From Streptomyces sp. ISL-12 (GTDB lineage: Bacteria; Actinomycetota; Actinomycetes; Streptomycetales; Streptomycetaceae): a stretch of 64,000 nt of DNA. Location of the stretch: contig NZ_JAGGOO010000078.1 in assembly GCF_018614415.1 (NCBI RefSeq), positions 1-64,000 on the forward strand. Direction: 5' to 3'. This document shows positions 27,659 to 37,595 of the stretch, in pieces (within the stretch, counting starts at the first letter, position 1; the number at the start of each line of letters is the position of its first letter). The notes below the pieces were generated by a model. It saw only the letters and a program-made list of their open reading frames with translations. It searched no databases and was not told the origin of the DNA. Made by a program: the position numbers and the translations under genes.

Positions 27659-29170
27659 ATGGCGGACATCAAGCGTGAGATCGAGCGGAAGTACGAGTCC
27701 GACGACGACAGCGGCGGCCTGCCCGACCTGACCGGTGTGGCAGGCGTCGCGACCGTCGCCGACCGGGGCGTCGCCCACCTCGACGCCACCTACTACGACA
27801 CCGCCGACGAGCGCCTCGCCGCCCGGGGCATCACCCTGCGCCGCCGCACCGGAGGCTCGGACGCCGGCTGGCACCTCAAACTCCCCGTCGCCCCGGGCGA
27901 GCGCGAGGAGATCCACGCCCCGCTCTCCGACACCGTCCCCGACGAGCTGGCCGCTCTGGTCCGCTCCCGGGTCCGCCACGCCGAACTGCTGCCCGTGGTC
28001 CGGCTGCGCTCGGCCCGGGACGTACGCGACCTCCTCGACGCGCGGGGCCGGCCGCTCGCCGAGGTCGGCCTGGACACGGTGCGGGCCGAACGGCTCAGCG
28101 GCGGTGTCGGCGACGTCCGCTGGACCGAGATCGAGGTGGAGCTGGCGGACGGCGGCGACCCGGCCTTCCTCGACAAGGTGGAGAAACGGCTGCGCAAGAC
28201 CGGCCTGCGCCCCGCCGCCCACTCCTCCAAGCTGGCCCGCGCCCTCGCCGAGACGGCCCCCGAGCGGACCCGCGGCCCCGCGCCCGCCACGGAACCGGTG
28301 AGCGCCGGCGACCACGTCCTGGCCTATGTGCGGGAGCAGCGGGACGCGATCGTCGCCCTCGACCCGGCCGTCCGCCGGGACGCGGAGGACTCCGTGCACG
28401 GCATGCGGGTGGCGACGCGCAGGCTGCGCAGCACCCTCAAGTCGTTCCGCGCGGTACTGGACCGCGCCGTCACCGACCCCGTCGGGGACGAGCTGAAGTG
28501 GCTGGCGGGCGTCCTCGGCGAGGACCGCGACCGCGAGGTGCTGACCGCACGGCTGACGGCCACCCTCGACGACGTACCGCGCGACCTGGTGCACGGCCCG
28601 GTCGCCGAGCGGCTGCGCAAGTGGTCCGGAGCCGAGCACGGCGGTGCCCGCGGCCGGCTCCTCGCCGTCCTCGACTCCGACCGCTACCTCTCCCTGCTCG
28701 ACACCGTGGACACCCTGCTCACCGACCCGCCCCTGCGCGAGGCCGCCGGGAAGAAACCCGACAAGGTGCTCGCCAAGGCGGTCCGCAAGGACTTCCGCAA
28801 GGTCTCCGCCCTGGTCGCACAGGCCCTGGACGCCGACCCCGGCACCGACCGCGACGTGGCGCTGCACGAGGCCCGCAAGAAGGCCAAGCGCACCCGGTAC
28901 GCGGCGGAGGCGGCCGTACCGGCCCTCGGCGAACCGGCGAAAGCCGTGGTCAAGTCCATGAAGGCGCTGCAGTCCCGGCTCGGCGAGCACCAGGACAGCG
29001 TGATGGCCCGCGGCGCCCTGCGCGAACTGTCCGCGGTCGCCCACGCCGCCGGGGAGGACACCTTCACCTACGGCCTGCTCCACGAACGCGAGCGGTGCCG
29101 GGCGGCGGACCTGGAGGCCGCGCTGCCCGCCTTCTGGGACGGCGTGAAGGACGCGGCGACCGCCCTGTGA
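27659..29170 (+). CDS. CYTH and CHAD domain protein
   Basis: A 503-residue protein. The N-terminal ~210 residues are a CYTH (triphosphate tunnel) domain starting with the REIERKYE motif and the LRRRTGGSDAGWHLKLP strand. The C-terminal ~270 residues are a CHAD domain rich in conserved His and basic residues (EDSVHGMRVATRRLRSTLKSF, HEARKKAKRTRYAAEA), which binds polyphosphate granules in related proteins. It probably acts on inorganic polyphosphate or triphosphate. It follows rodA by 61 bp and precedes the radical SAM gene. Confidence 0.9.
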   Translation: MADIKREIERKYESDDDSGGLPDLTGVAGVATVADRGVAHLDATYYDTADERLAARGITLRRRTGGSDAGWHLKLPVAPGEREEIHAPLSDTVPDELAALVRSRVRHAELLPVVRLRSARDVRDLLDARGRPLAEVGLDTVRAERLSGGVGDVRWTEIEVELADGGDPAFLDKVEKRLRKTGLRPAAHSSKLARALAETAPERTRGPAPATEPVSAGDHVLAYVREQRDAIVALDPAVRRDAEDSVHGMRVATRRLRSTLKSFRAVLDRAVTDPVGDELKWLAGVLGEDRDREVLTARLTATLDDVPRDLVHGPVAERLRKWSGAEHGGARGRLLAVLDSDRYLSLLDTVDTLLTDPPLREAAGKKPDKVLAKAVRKDFRKVSALVAQALDADPGTDRDVALHEARKKAKRTRYAAEAAVPALGEPAKAVVKSMKALQSRLGEHQDSVMARGALRELSAVAHAAGEDTFTYGLLHERERCRAADLEAALPAFWDGVKDAATAL

Positions 29171-29259
29171 CCTGTCCGGCGTGCGGGTGGCCCTTCCGAG
29201 CCGCGTTAGGCTAGATGGTCACCCCTGTCAGTTCAGTCCAGCTCACGAAGGTGCGCGAG

Positions 29260-31205
<1,946 letters not shown>

Positions 31206-31209
<4 letters not shown>

Positions 31210-31394
31210 CCAGCGGCGATACGGTCCGGCAGGTGGCTGAGACACTCGCTGGCCTGACCGAGGCGGAGCGTACCGAGATGCTTCGCACGCTCGGCGCGAA
31301 GGGGCGTGAGCAGGCGCCCCGTAAGGTGCGGCGTACGCCGCTGCCTGCTCCCCGGCGAGCCGAGAGCATCGTCTCTTCGGTCGAGTGGGTGTGA
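31206..31394 (+). CDS. Small hypothetical protein at the left end of the element
   Basis: A 62-residue hydrophilic protein: helix-prone acidic first half (VRQVAETLAGLTEAERTEML), then basic and proline-rich. The GTG start overlaps the radical SAM stop by 4 bp, so it would be translated by coupling to the host gene. No family recognised. A hairpin (31401-31434) follows the stop. Confidence 0.5.
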
Positions 31395-31400
31395 TCGATG

Positions 31401-31434
31401 AGAGGCGTTCGGACAGTGACAGTCCGGCGCCTCT
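31401..31434 (+). terminator. Hairpin after the 62-residue gene
   Basis: AGAGGCG..CGGAC pairs with GTCCGG.CGCCTCT with small bulges. A second perfect 8-bp hairpin lies at 31471-31492. They separate host-driven transcription from the element cassette. Confidence 0.6.
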
Positions 31435-31566
31435 CACTCGTTGTCTGGTGCGGTTCCCGCACAGATGAACGGCTTTCCTGTTCTGGAAAGCCGAGGATCT
31501 TGACCCCGCTGCCCGCAGGTCGGAAGCATCGATCGGGACACTGACTGTCGACGTGAGGGGGGAGCC

Positions 31567-31782
31567 GTGGGCGCACCGCTACGGAAGCTGTCGGGAGACC
31601 CGGACTGCAAGAACGGCACGTGCCCGACGCTGTGGGGTACGGACGACGGCAAGGACTACGTGGTGCAGGGATACGTGATCACGGACCCTGAGCGGCTGGC
31701 CCAGCTCGACCTGCCCGAGGGGGAGACGGCTGTCATGATCCCGGCCGCAGTTCTTGAGGGGTACTTCAGTGCTCGCGGGTGA
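31567..31782 (+). CDS. Small conserved protein of the DUF6879/HTH cassette
   Basis: A 71-residue protein. It starts with a Cys pair (DPDCKNGTCPTLW), has a central VQGYVITDPERLAQL strand-helix, and ends in GETAVMIPAAVLEGYF. Proteins of this type are often found next to DUF6879 and DUF5753 genes in Streptomyces. GTG start behind GAGGGGGGAG. The end overlaps the DUF6879 gene by 14 bp. Function unknown; by analogy it may be a small partner or antitoxin-like protein. Confidence 0.7.
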   Translation: MGAPLRKLSGDPDCKNGTCPTLWGTDDGKDYVVQGYVITDPERLAQLDLPEGETAVMIPAAVLEGYFSARG

Positions 31783-32278
31783 GGAGTTCGGTCGCCTCTT
31801 CGAGACCTTCGAGCGCACGGCCTTCCGGTTGGAAACCCTTGCCGTCTACGACGTTGACGAAGAGCGCGAAGAGATCGCGCGGTTCCTCGCGGGCGAGGAC
31901 ATGGGGCCGGACTGGGACGACAACCCTTGGGTGCGCTCGATGACGAACGAGGGCAAGAGTGTGTCCCGTGTGCACGTCCTGCGCTCTCCGCTCACGGACT
32001 ACCTCCGGTACGAACTGGCCGCATACCCCGGCAACATCAAGGCGGGCGAGTCCATCGGGATCATCGATCTCGCCGAGCAGGAAGTGACGGGCCTTCCGGA
32101 TCACGACTTCTGGCTCTTCGACGACCGCGACGTGTACCGGATGCACTACACCCCCGAAGGCAAGTTCGTCGGCGGTGAGCTGTTGCCCGCTGACCGGCTC
32201 GCGGAGTACCAGGGTTACCGAGACGTGGCGCTCACCCACGCCGTGCCGTTCGCGTCCTACTGGGAGCGGCACCACTGA
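31769..32278 (+). CDS. DUF6879 family protein
   Basis: A 169-residue protein with the family pattern: an N-terminal FGRLFETFERTAFRLETL helix, a central SVSRVHVLRSPLTDYLRYELAAY segment, and a Trp/Asp-rich middle (DHDFWLFDDRDVYRMHY). These proteins are widespread in actinobacteria beside HTH/DUF5753 regulators, and their role is not established. The GTG at 31769 follows GAGGGG. The stop TGA (32276-32278) overlaps the proposed CTG start of the next gene. Confidence 0.78.
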   Translation: MLAGEEFGRLFETFERTAFRLETLAVYDVDEEREEIARFLAGEDMGPDWDDNPWVRSMTNEGKSVSRVHVLRSPLTDYLRYELAAYPGNIKAGESIGIIDLAEQEVTGLPDHDFWLFDDRDVYRMHYTPEGKFVGGELLPADRLAEYQGYRDVALTHAVPFASYWERHH

Positions 32279-33108
32279 CCACGGACTCGATCGGGAAAGC
32301 CCTGCGGGCGCTGCGAGAGGCATCGGGACTGACCGGTGACGCGGTGGCCCGCAGGGCTTCCATGTCTGCGGGGAAGCTCTCGAAGATCGAGAACGGCAGG
32401 ACCCTGCCCACTGTCCAGGACGTCGACCTGATCCTTTCGGCACTCGATGTCTCGGGCGACGTGAAGGAGCAGTTCCTCGCGACTGCCCGAGCAGAGGCTA
32501 CGGAGGCCACAGCGTGGCGCCTGCTGCGCCGCATGGGACCGTGGAAGCACCAGAACACCATCAAGGCCATCGAGAGCAGTACAGCCCTGCTCAGGCTGTT
32601 TCAGGGGCAGCTCATCCCCGGACTTCTCCAGACTCCGGAGTACGCCACAGCGGTGTTCTCCTTGCCGCCCGCGCTACCGGAGGAGACCAAGGCTCGAACA
32701 GTGGCTGCCAGGCTGGAGCGGCAGACGACGCTCTACGAGGACGGCCGATCGTTCCACTTCGTCATCTGCGAACACGTCCTGCGGTGGCTGATCTGCGAGC
32801 CGGCCGTCATGGCTACCCAACTGGACCGGGTTGTGTCCCTCTCCAGGCTCCCCAACGTGAGCATCGGCGTCGTGCCGCTGACTGGCCGGATGCCCGACTT
32901 CCCCATGACGTGCTTCAGCATCCACGATGACAGGCTTGTGATCGTCGAGACGTTCCACTCGGAGATCACGACACGGGATCCCAGGGACATACAGACGTAC
33001 GTCGACACCTTCGAGCGGTTCGCCGACGTGGCGCTCTTCGGCGATGACATGCGCGCCCTGGTCGAGAGCATCCGAGACGAGTTCTTGCCTCAACAGGAAA
33101 GAACGTAG
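32275..33108 (+). CDS. HTH (XRE) regulator with DUF5753 domain, probable CTG start
   Basis: A 277-residue protein. Helix-turn-helix at residues ~8-60 (SIGKALRALREASGL then ARRASMSAGKLSKIENGRT), then the DUF5753 domain (IPGLLQTPEYATAVF, RQTTLYEDGRSFHFVICEHVLRW). The only usual start codon, GTG at 32344, would cut off the first helix of the DNA-binding domain. A CTG at 32275, overlapping the DUF6879 stop as CTGA, gives the family N-terminus and is the preferred start. Such regulators usually act with small BldB/DUF397-like or DUF6879 partners in Streptomyces; their signals are unknown. Confidence 0.82.
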   Translation: MTTDSIGKALRALREASGLTGDAVARRASMSAGKLSKIENGRTLPTVQDVDLILSALDVSGDVKEQFLATARAEATEATAWRLLRRMGPWKHQNTIKAIESSTALLRLFQGQLIPGLLQTPEYATAVFSLPPALPEETKARTVAARLERQTTLYEDGRSFHFVICEHVLRWLICEPAVMATQLDRVVSLSRLPNVSIGVVPLTGRMPDFPMTCFSIHDDRLVIVETFHSEITTRDPRDIQTYVDTFERFADVALFGDDMRALVESIRDEFLPQQERT

Positions 33109-33169
33109 GGCCGCTTCGCTGGAGCCCCAAGGATGGATCGCAGAGATCCAGGCGGGGAGGCCGTACAGG

Positions 33170-33373
33170 ATGAGCACACCCAAGACGACGATGGCGGAGC
33201 CAGTGCACCTGACAGCTCCAGCCCGGGAGCCGGACCCCGTGGCAGGCTGCCGCGAGTGCCTCGGCATCGCGGTGACTCGAACCAACGCCCGATCGGTTGG
33301 GGACTACTCGAAGGCGTCAGATGCGAACGTCGTACTCCGTACGCATCTGCGGGAAAACCACGGGGCCGAGTGA
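33170..33373 (+). CDS. Small cysteine-containing hypothetical protein
   Basis: A 67-residue hydrophilic protein with CRECLGIA in the middle and a C-terminal LRTHLRENHG, a possible CxxC...HxxxxH zinc site. Start at the ATG 33170 behind GGGGAGG. Its stop overlaps the next start (TGATG). Probably part of the same operon as the HTH gene; no function known. Confidence 0.6.
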   Translation: MSTPKTTMAEPVHLTAPAREPDPVAGCRECLGIAVTRTNARSVGDYSKASDANVVLRTHLRENHGAE

Positions 33374-33594
33374 TGGTGCGCTCCGTCATGCGGTACGTGG
33401 AGCATCGGATCACGCAGCACCCGGACACTGACGTGACCTTCGAAGCGGAGTGCCTTCACTGCAAGTGGACGGCGACGCCTGCCACGGACGGTGCGGCGGT
33501 CGATGTGGAGTGCATGAGCCACACAGGCCGGAGCGGGCACAGGGGCTTCCGTCGTGTCTGTACGTCGTTCGCGATGGTGGTCCGGGACGAGTGA
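33373..33594 (+). CDS. Small zinc-ribbon-like protein (DUF7848-like)
   Basis: A 73-residue protein with FEAECLHCKW (CxxC), VECMSHTGRSGHRGF (Cys and His) and a conserved late FRRVCTSF region, consistent with a single zinc-ribbon fold found in small actinobacterial element proteins. ATG overlaps the previous stop. I give the family name from memory, so treat it as tentative. Confidence 0.6.
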   Translation: MVRSVMRYVEHRITQHPDTDVTFEAECLHCKWTATPATDGAAVDVECMSHTGRSGHRGFRRVCTSFAMVVRDE

Positions 33595-33805
33595 CTGACA
33601 GACCCCCCGGCGTGCTGAGGGATGGCGAGCACCACGACCGAGGTGCGCCGGAAGGGGGGTTCGAGCGACGCGCGCCCCTGTCGGCTCTCCCCCGTGGTCG
33701 GCAGGGGCAGGCATCGTGACGCCTGTCAGACGGCGTCACACGTCGTGCATGACAACGGCCCCCGGCGTGAGCCGAGGGCCTGTCGCAAGCCGTTGTGCGC
33801 CTGTC
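33595..33805. other. Non-coding segment with hairpins between operon and resolvase
   Basis: Two converging transcription units end here. A perfect 8-bp inverted repeat (GTGACGCC...GGCGTCAC, 33717-33740) and a GC-rich hairpin-like stretch (33759-33783, GGCCCCCGGC against GCCGAGGGCC) are likely bidirectional terminators. No ORF is supported. Confidence 0.45.
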
Positions 33806-34389
33806 TCAGGCGCTCTCTCCAAGGTGGCGGTACAAGGTGGCACGGGAGACCCCGAGTGCCTTGGCAATGGCGCTTACGCTCTCGCCCTTCGCCTTCCTGG
33901 TACGGGCCACCGTGAGCACGTCCTCACTCACGACGGACGGCCGTCCGCCGGTACGCCCCTGCGCCTTGGCTGCGTCGAGTCCGGCACGGGGCGCTCCTTG
34001 ATCAGGCTGCGCTCAAACTCCGCCATGGCCCCGACCACCTGAAGCATGAGACGGCCGTCCGCTGTACCGGGGTCGATGTTGGCCAGTGCCCCCGTGAGCA
34101 CCTTGAACCCGATGCCCCGCTCTCGAAGGGTGTCGACCATGGTCACAAGGTCGATGAGGGACCGAGCGAACCGGTCGAGCTTCCACACGCACAGGGTGTC
34201 GCCGGGTCTGGCGTAGTCCAGTGCGGCCGTGAGCTCTGGCCTGTCGGTGTTCCTGCCCGATGCCTTGTCCTCGAAGATCCGGGCGCAGCCTGCGGCCGTC
34301 AGTGCGTCGCGCTGCAACTGCGCTTCCTGGTCATCGGTCGAGACGCGGGCGTATCCGATGAGCTGACCGGTGATCGTGGTCGTCGTCAT
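33806..34389 (-). pseudogene. Small serine resolvase/invertase, frameshifted before its DNA-binding domain
   Basis: The N-terminal catalytic domain is intact to about residue 134: IGYARVSTDDQEAQL with the nucleophilic Ser near residue 17, VWKLDRFARS, and GRLMLQVVGAMAEFERSLIKER. The frame is then lost near 33988-33991. Restoring one A (GCGCACCCG for GCGCCCCG on the coding strand) reopens a normal tail with GRTGGRPS and a Hin-like helix-turn-helix (SAIAKALGVSRATLYRHL), ending at 33806. As written, the protein would stop at 33928 without its DNA-binding domain. It may be inactive, or the lost base may be a sequencing error in a G run. Confidence 0.8.
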
Positions 34390-34406
34390 GGCCGGGAATG
34401 TCTCAG

Positions 34407-34526
34407 AACCCGTCTCAATACGTCAAGCCTGAGGCGGAAGTTTCGAGACGGGTTTTGAACGGCGCTACGCCACCTTCGAGGGTGCTTGCCGTCTCGTCTC
34501 ACAAACCTTGGTTTTCGAGACGCCCG
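34407..34526. promoter_or_regulatory. Candidate res site of the resolvase
   Basis: An exact 10-bp inverted repeat (34407-34416 with 34445-34454) and a second imperfect one (34490-34500 with 34512-34522), all built on CGTCTC/GAGACG. They lie 18-140 bp upstream of the resolvase start, where paired resolvase-binding subsites are expected. They could equally be operators. Confidence 0.5.
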
Positions 34527-34891
34527 TTTCTGGTCACGCTGCGTCGGCCAGCGCTGCGCTCTCGCCTGCCTGCCCGAGACGCAGCCTGGCAGCGGCTGAC
34601 GCAGGCGCACGGCCGTTCGCCTACCACGGGCAGGGGCCAGCCTGTCGACGGCGAAGGGGACGGCCGAGACGACGTGAGAGGCAACGGCGGAAGGGGGGTG
34701 GGGTATGACCCCCTGAAGGGGTCTTGCTCGACCGCCGTGTCTTACCGGCTCAAATCCTGCCACGGTTTCAGGGCCTTTCAGGCTGGCCTGTGCTCCAGCC
34801 GGCTGCGGCGTAACGCCTGTTCAACGGCTTGTGCTGCCTCCTTGGCGACGGCGAAGGAGTGCACAGAACGAAGCCTTACTTCCTTGCCTGT

Positions 34892-35097
34892 GGGGCGCGG
34901 CAGCGCCCCCCTTGGGCTTGCTCCTGTCGGCCCCTGCGGGGCCGCACTGTCGTAGAGGCTTCGGGCTGTGGCGGCCATCCGGCCGCCCATGCTGCCTACT
35001 ACTTCGCCGATGCCTGTCTCTTGGGGCGCTGCCGCGCCCCCACTCCGCTTGTCGTTGGGCGAAGCCGCTTCCTTCTGTCGGCCCCTGCGGGGCCGCA
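34892..35097. repeat. Hairpin pair in opposite orientation plus direct repeats
   Basis: GGGGCGCGGCAGCGCCCC (34892-34909) reappears as its exact reverse complement at 35023-35040. A 23-base segment with an internal GGCCCCTGCGGGGCC palindrome is repeated directly at 34924-34946 and 35075-35097. Related GC-rich units appear around Streptomyces element genes. Confidence 0.65.
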
Positions 35098-35160
35098 ACT
35101 GTGAGGACAAAAAGAAGAGAGAGGGAGCGAACGTTTTCGCAGGTCACCACCCATGCCGTT

Positions 35161-35197
35161 ACACGTGCCGCGTGTGCTGGCTACACGCGCGGCGTGT
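35161..35197. repeat. Two iteron-like 15-bp palindromes
   Basis: ACACGTGCCGCGTGT (35161-35175) and ACACGCGCGGCGTGT (35183-35197) share ACACG...CGTGT ends and are spaced 22 bp apart, two helical turns. They directly follow the stop of the winged-helix gene and could be binding sites for it. Confidence 0.5.
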
Positions 35198-35199
35198 GG

Positions 35200-35559
35200 T
35201 CACCGGTCCTGGTGGATGCGGCAGGGTTTCGGTGCGCCCTTCCCCTTCTGGAACAGGTGAGGGGGCAGCACGAGGCAAGCGGCCCCGGACCGAGGCGATA
35301 CGAGGTCCCACTTCTTGGCGCGGCTGATCGCGTTGTTCGTGCTCTGGTCGGACAGGGGCTTGCCGTCCTTGCCGAGCAGGGCAGCCAGCTTCCCAGGGTC
35401 GAACGCTGCGTGCCCTTGCCGGTCGGCCCATCCAAGGGCAGCGAAGAGAACACGGTAGGCAAGCGGGTGCCACGGTTCTTGCGCCTTGCGCTGGAACTCG
35501 CGCTGGGAGACTCCGCCCCACGGGCGGTCAGGGCCGAAGTTGATGGAGCTTGAACTCAT
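35200..35559 (-). CDS. Winged-helix protein of actinobacterial elements
   Basis: A 119-residue protein. After a Trp-containing N-terminus (FGPDRPWGGVSQREFQRKAQ) comes a helix-turn-helix region (YRVLFAALGWADRQGHAAFDPGKLAALLG...NNAISRAKKWDLV) and a wing-like LVLPPHLFQKG end. Small proteins of this type occur in Streptomyces mobile elements and phages, where they may act in replication control. ATG at 35559 behind GGAGGA; it overlaps the stop of the preceding gene (ATGA). Confidence 0.65.
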   Translation of the reverse strand: MSSSSINFGPDRPWGGVSQREFQRKAQEPWHPLAYRVLFAALGWADRQGHAAFDPGKLAALLGKDGKPLSDQSTNNAISRAKKWDLVSPRSGAACLVLPPHLFQKGKGAPKPCRIHQDR

Positions 35560-35801
35560 CGGCCGGACTCCTCCCCGTCGTGGCAGGTGTGGGTCTCTCC
35601 GTCGATGAGAGGCGATGCACATGCCTCGCAGGTCCAGACGACTTCGATCGTGATGTTCAACGGGGACGCGACCTCCTGTCGGCCTCCGAGGGCAGCGCGT
35701 AGCCGCGCCTCGGCGAGTGGATGGAAGTCGCGCAGTACCGTCCTGCGCTTCGGGATGCCCTCGGCTTTCCCTGCGAGCCCCTTGGGATCGCGGCCCCTCA
35801 C
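35556..35801 (-). CDS. Small zinc-binding-like element protein
   Basis: An 81-residue protein. Basic N-terminal half (KRRTVLRDFHPLAEARLRAAL) and a C-terminal CEAC...HTCHDG cluster that could bind zinc. The GTG at 35801 is the first start in frame; its ribosome site is weak, and a later start is possible. Translationally coupled to the winged-helix gene. Could be a recombination directionality factor by position, but nothing in the sequence proves it. Confidence 0.55.
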   Translation of the reverse strand: MRGRDPKGLAGKAEGIPKRRTVLRDFHPLAEARLRAALGGRQEVASPLNITIEVVWTCEACASPLIDGETHTCHDGEESGR

Positions 35802-35970
35802 GGAGTGGCCAGCTCTACCGCTGCTGAACAGCGGGAGCTACGGTGTCCACTCTTCGAAAGAGCGGGAGTGGCTTTCTTGCATGGCGGGGTGCTTGGTCGT
35901 CAACCTGGCTGGCCGAGCCCCCTGCTCTGCGCGTCGCAGCAGGCGAGCCAAGGCAGGGGGCGCGGCTCGG

Positions 35971-37557
35971 TCAGAGCTTGGCGGCGAAGTCGTCGCTCTT
36001 GATGACGAGGCGCTCGCGCACATCGCGAGGGATCTTCAACCGCAGGTGCACGGACGGAGCGCGCACTCCCTTGACCTTTGTCCGGGTCACCTCGCACGTG
36101 ATGCCGACTCGGCGCAGGTCCTCCGCCATGGCTTCCATACCACCCTCTTCCCACACTTCGCGGAACGTCTTCCCGTTGTGGACGAGGGTCCACCGGTCCT
36201 GTGTGGTCTCGGGGTCGATGGCGTTGAGTTCGTCCGTGAGCTTGTCGAGCGCCTTCTCCGCCTGCTCCCGCGTGAACCGCGTCTTCGTGTAGCGGCCTCC
36301 CGGTTCGAGCTCGGTCATGTAGTAGGCGATGGCCTCTTCGAGGCGCTGCACCTCGGCGCGGGCCTCCGCCCCTCGTGCGTACTCCCGGACTTGTACGGGG
36401 AAATCCCCGAGGACTCGGAGGACATCGCTCACCAGGACGTCGTACACGCCCTGTGGGTTGGGGGCGCCGAGCCCTCCGCTCTTGCAGTTGCCGCACCGCA
36501 AGTAGGCGTAGTCCCGTCCCTTGTGGCTCGTCTTCTGCACGGTCATGTTGGTCGAGCAGTCGACGCAGAGCAGCACGCCGAGGAACTGTGTGGCTCCGCC
36601 TGTCTGCCGGGCAGGCTGGTTCTTGCTTCGGCGGTCGAGTGCCGCTTGAAGGGTCTCGAACTCCTCCACGGTGAAGATCGGGGGAGCGACCCGGACCGGC
36701 TTGCCGTCGTTGCCGAGGATGGTCCTGCTGCGACGCTTCCCGCCCTGCTTGTTCTCCTCGACCCGGTACCCCATGAGCGCCGGATTACGAAGGCGCCGGA
36801 GGAGCGTCGACGGGGTGAGCCCGGCGGACATGAGCCCGGAGCGGACGATGCACAGGACCATGCGTCGGGCGGACACACCTCGCAGAGCCATGCGGCGAGC
36901 CCAGTGCAGCGCTTTGTGCGCGTCGGGCTCGATGGCAAGGGCAGGCTTTCCGTTGATCCTCGTCGTGACGTAGCCGTACGCAGGCTTACCGACAAGCCAT
37001 GCGTCCTGAGTCCGCGTGTAGTCCCACAGTGAGGTCACACGGGTCGACGTGTTCGCTGCCTCGATCTCAGCGATGCCACCGATGAGCGTGACCATGATCC
37101 GGCCGACGGTCGTGCCGAGGTCGATCGCGTCGTTCTTCGAGACCAGGTTCTTCCCGTACCTCTCGCACCACTCGATCATGGTCGAGAGATCCGTCATGCG
37201 ACGGATGAAGCGGTCGAGCTTCCAGAAGAGGAGAGCGTCGAACTCGGGGGCTCGGTTGTTGAGCCACTCGCCGAGAGACTTCCGTTTCCACGGCGGGACC
37301 TTCGTTGCCGACACGTTGAGATCCGAAGCGACACCGACGACGCGGTACCCCTTGTCTCTCGCCAGCAGGCGGAGGTCGAGTTCCTGTCGCACCGGCGACG
37401 TAGTGTCGTCCGTCAGTACAGACAGGCGGATGGAGAGCAGGGCTCGGGGAGCGTCCTCGGGGAGCAGGGCCTCCGCCCTCTTCAGCTCCTCCAGCAGCGC
37501 CAGGTCTGAGGCGGTCCACTCAATCTCTACGTCGTACGTCTTCACGTCGCCGGACAC
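35971..37557 (-). CDS. Large serine integrase of the element
   Basis: A 528-residue phage-type serine recombinase. The resolvase domain has its nucleophile probably at Ser46 (SIRLS) and the motifs FWKLDRFIRRMTDL and GRIMVTLIGGIAEIEA. It is followed by the recombinase domain (GKPAYGYVT...LTPSTLLRRLRNPALMGY), a zinc ribbon (CVDCSTNM...CGNCKSG) and a coiled-coil motif (residues ~405-430). It catalyses integration between attP and attB; excision usually needs a separate directionality factor. The start lies 33 bp from the right attachment core. The resolvase fragment at 33806 is a different, small recombinase. Confidence 0.92.
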   Translation of the reverse strand: MSGDVKTYDVEIEWTASDLALLEELKRAEALLPEDAPRALLSIRLSVLTDDTTSPVRQELDLRLLARDKGYRVVGVASDLNVSATKVPPWKRKSLGEWLNNRAPEFDALLFWKLDRFIRRMTDLSTMIEWCERYGKNLVSKNDAIDLGTTVGRIMVTLIGGIAEIEAANTSTRVTSLWDYTRTQDAWLVGKPAYGYVTTRINGKPALAIEPDAHKALHWARRMALRGVSARRMVLCIVRSGLMSAGLTPSTLLRRLRNPALMGYRVEENKQGGKRRSRTILGNDGKPVRVAPPIFTVEEFETLQAALDRRSKNQPARQTGGATQFLGVLLCVDCSTNMTVQKTSHKGRDYAYLRCGNCKSGGLGAPNPQGVYDVLVSDVLRVLGDFPVQVREYARGAEARAEVQRLEEAIAYYMTELEPGGRYTKTRFTREQAEKALDKLTDELNAIDPETTQDRWTLVHNGKTFREVWEEGGMEAMAEDLRRVGITCEVTRTKVKGVRAPSVHLRLKIPRDVRERLVIKSDDFAAKL

Positions 37558-37589
37558 TACCTGATGGATTTGGGTCCGTGTCTTTGTGG

Positions 37590-37595
37590 CCTCAG
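37590..37595. repeat. Right attachment core (attR), CCTCAG
   Basis: Same six bases as 31132-31137. Downstream begins the displaced radical SAM tail (codons CAG ATG GAC ACG); upstream is integrase-proximal element DNA. Confidence 0.7.

Larger units (their letters stand above)
34390..35199. other. 810-base non-coding region: res-like repeats, hairpins, iteron-like palindromes
   Basis: No ORF here has a convincing start, codon pattern or family. In order it contains: CGTCTC/GAGACG repeats (34407-34526) next to the resolvase; GC-rich hairpins and a 23-base direct repeat (34892-35097); and two 15-base palindromes 22 bp apart (35161-35175 and 35183-35197). Together they look like a recombination and possible replication or regulatory region of the element. 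Confidence 0.55.

Noticed and set aside
34778..35553. Several overlapping ORFs in the repeat-rich part of the element
   Set aside because: They run through hairpins and direct repeats, lack ribosome sites and change composition abruptly; they look like by-products of the repeats.
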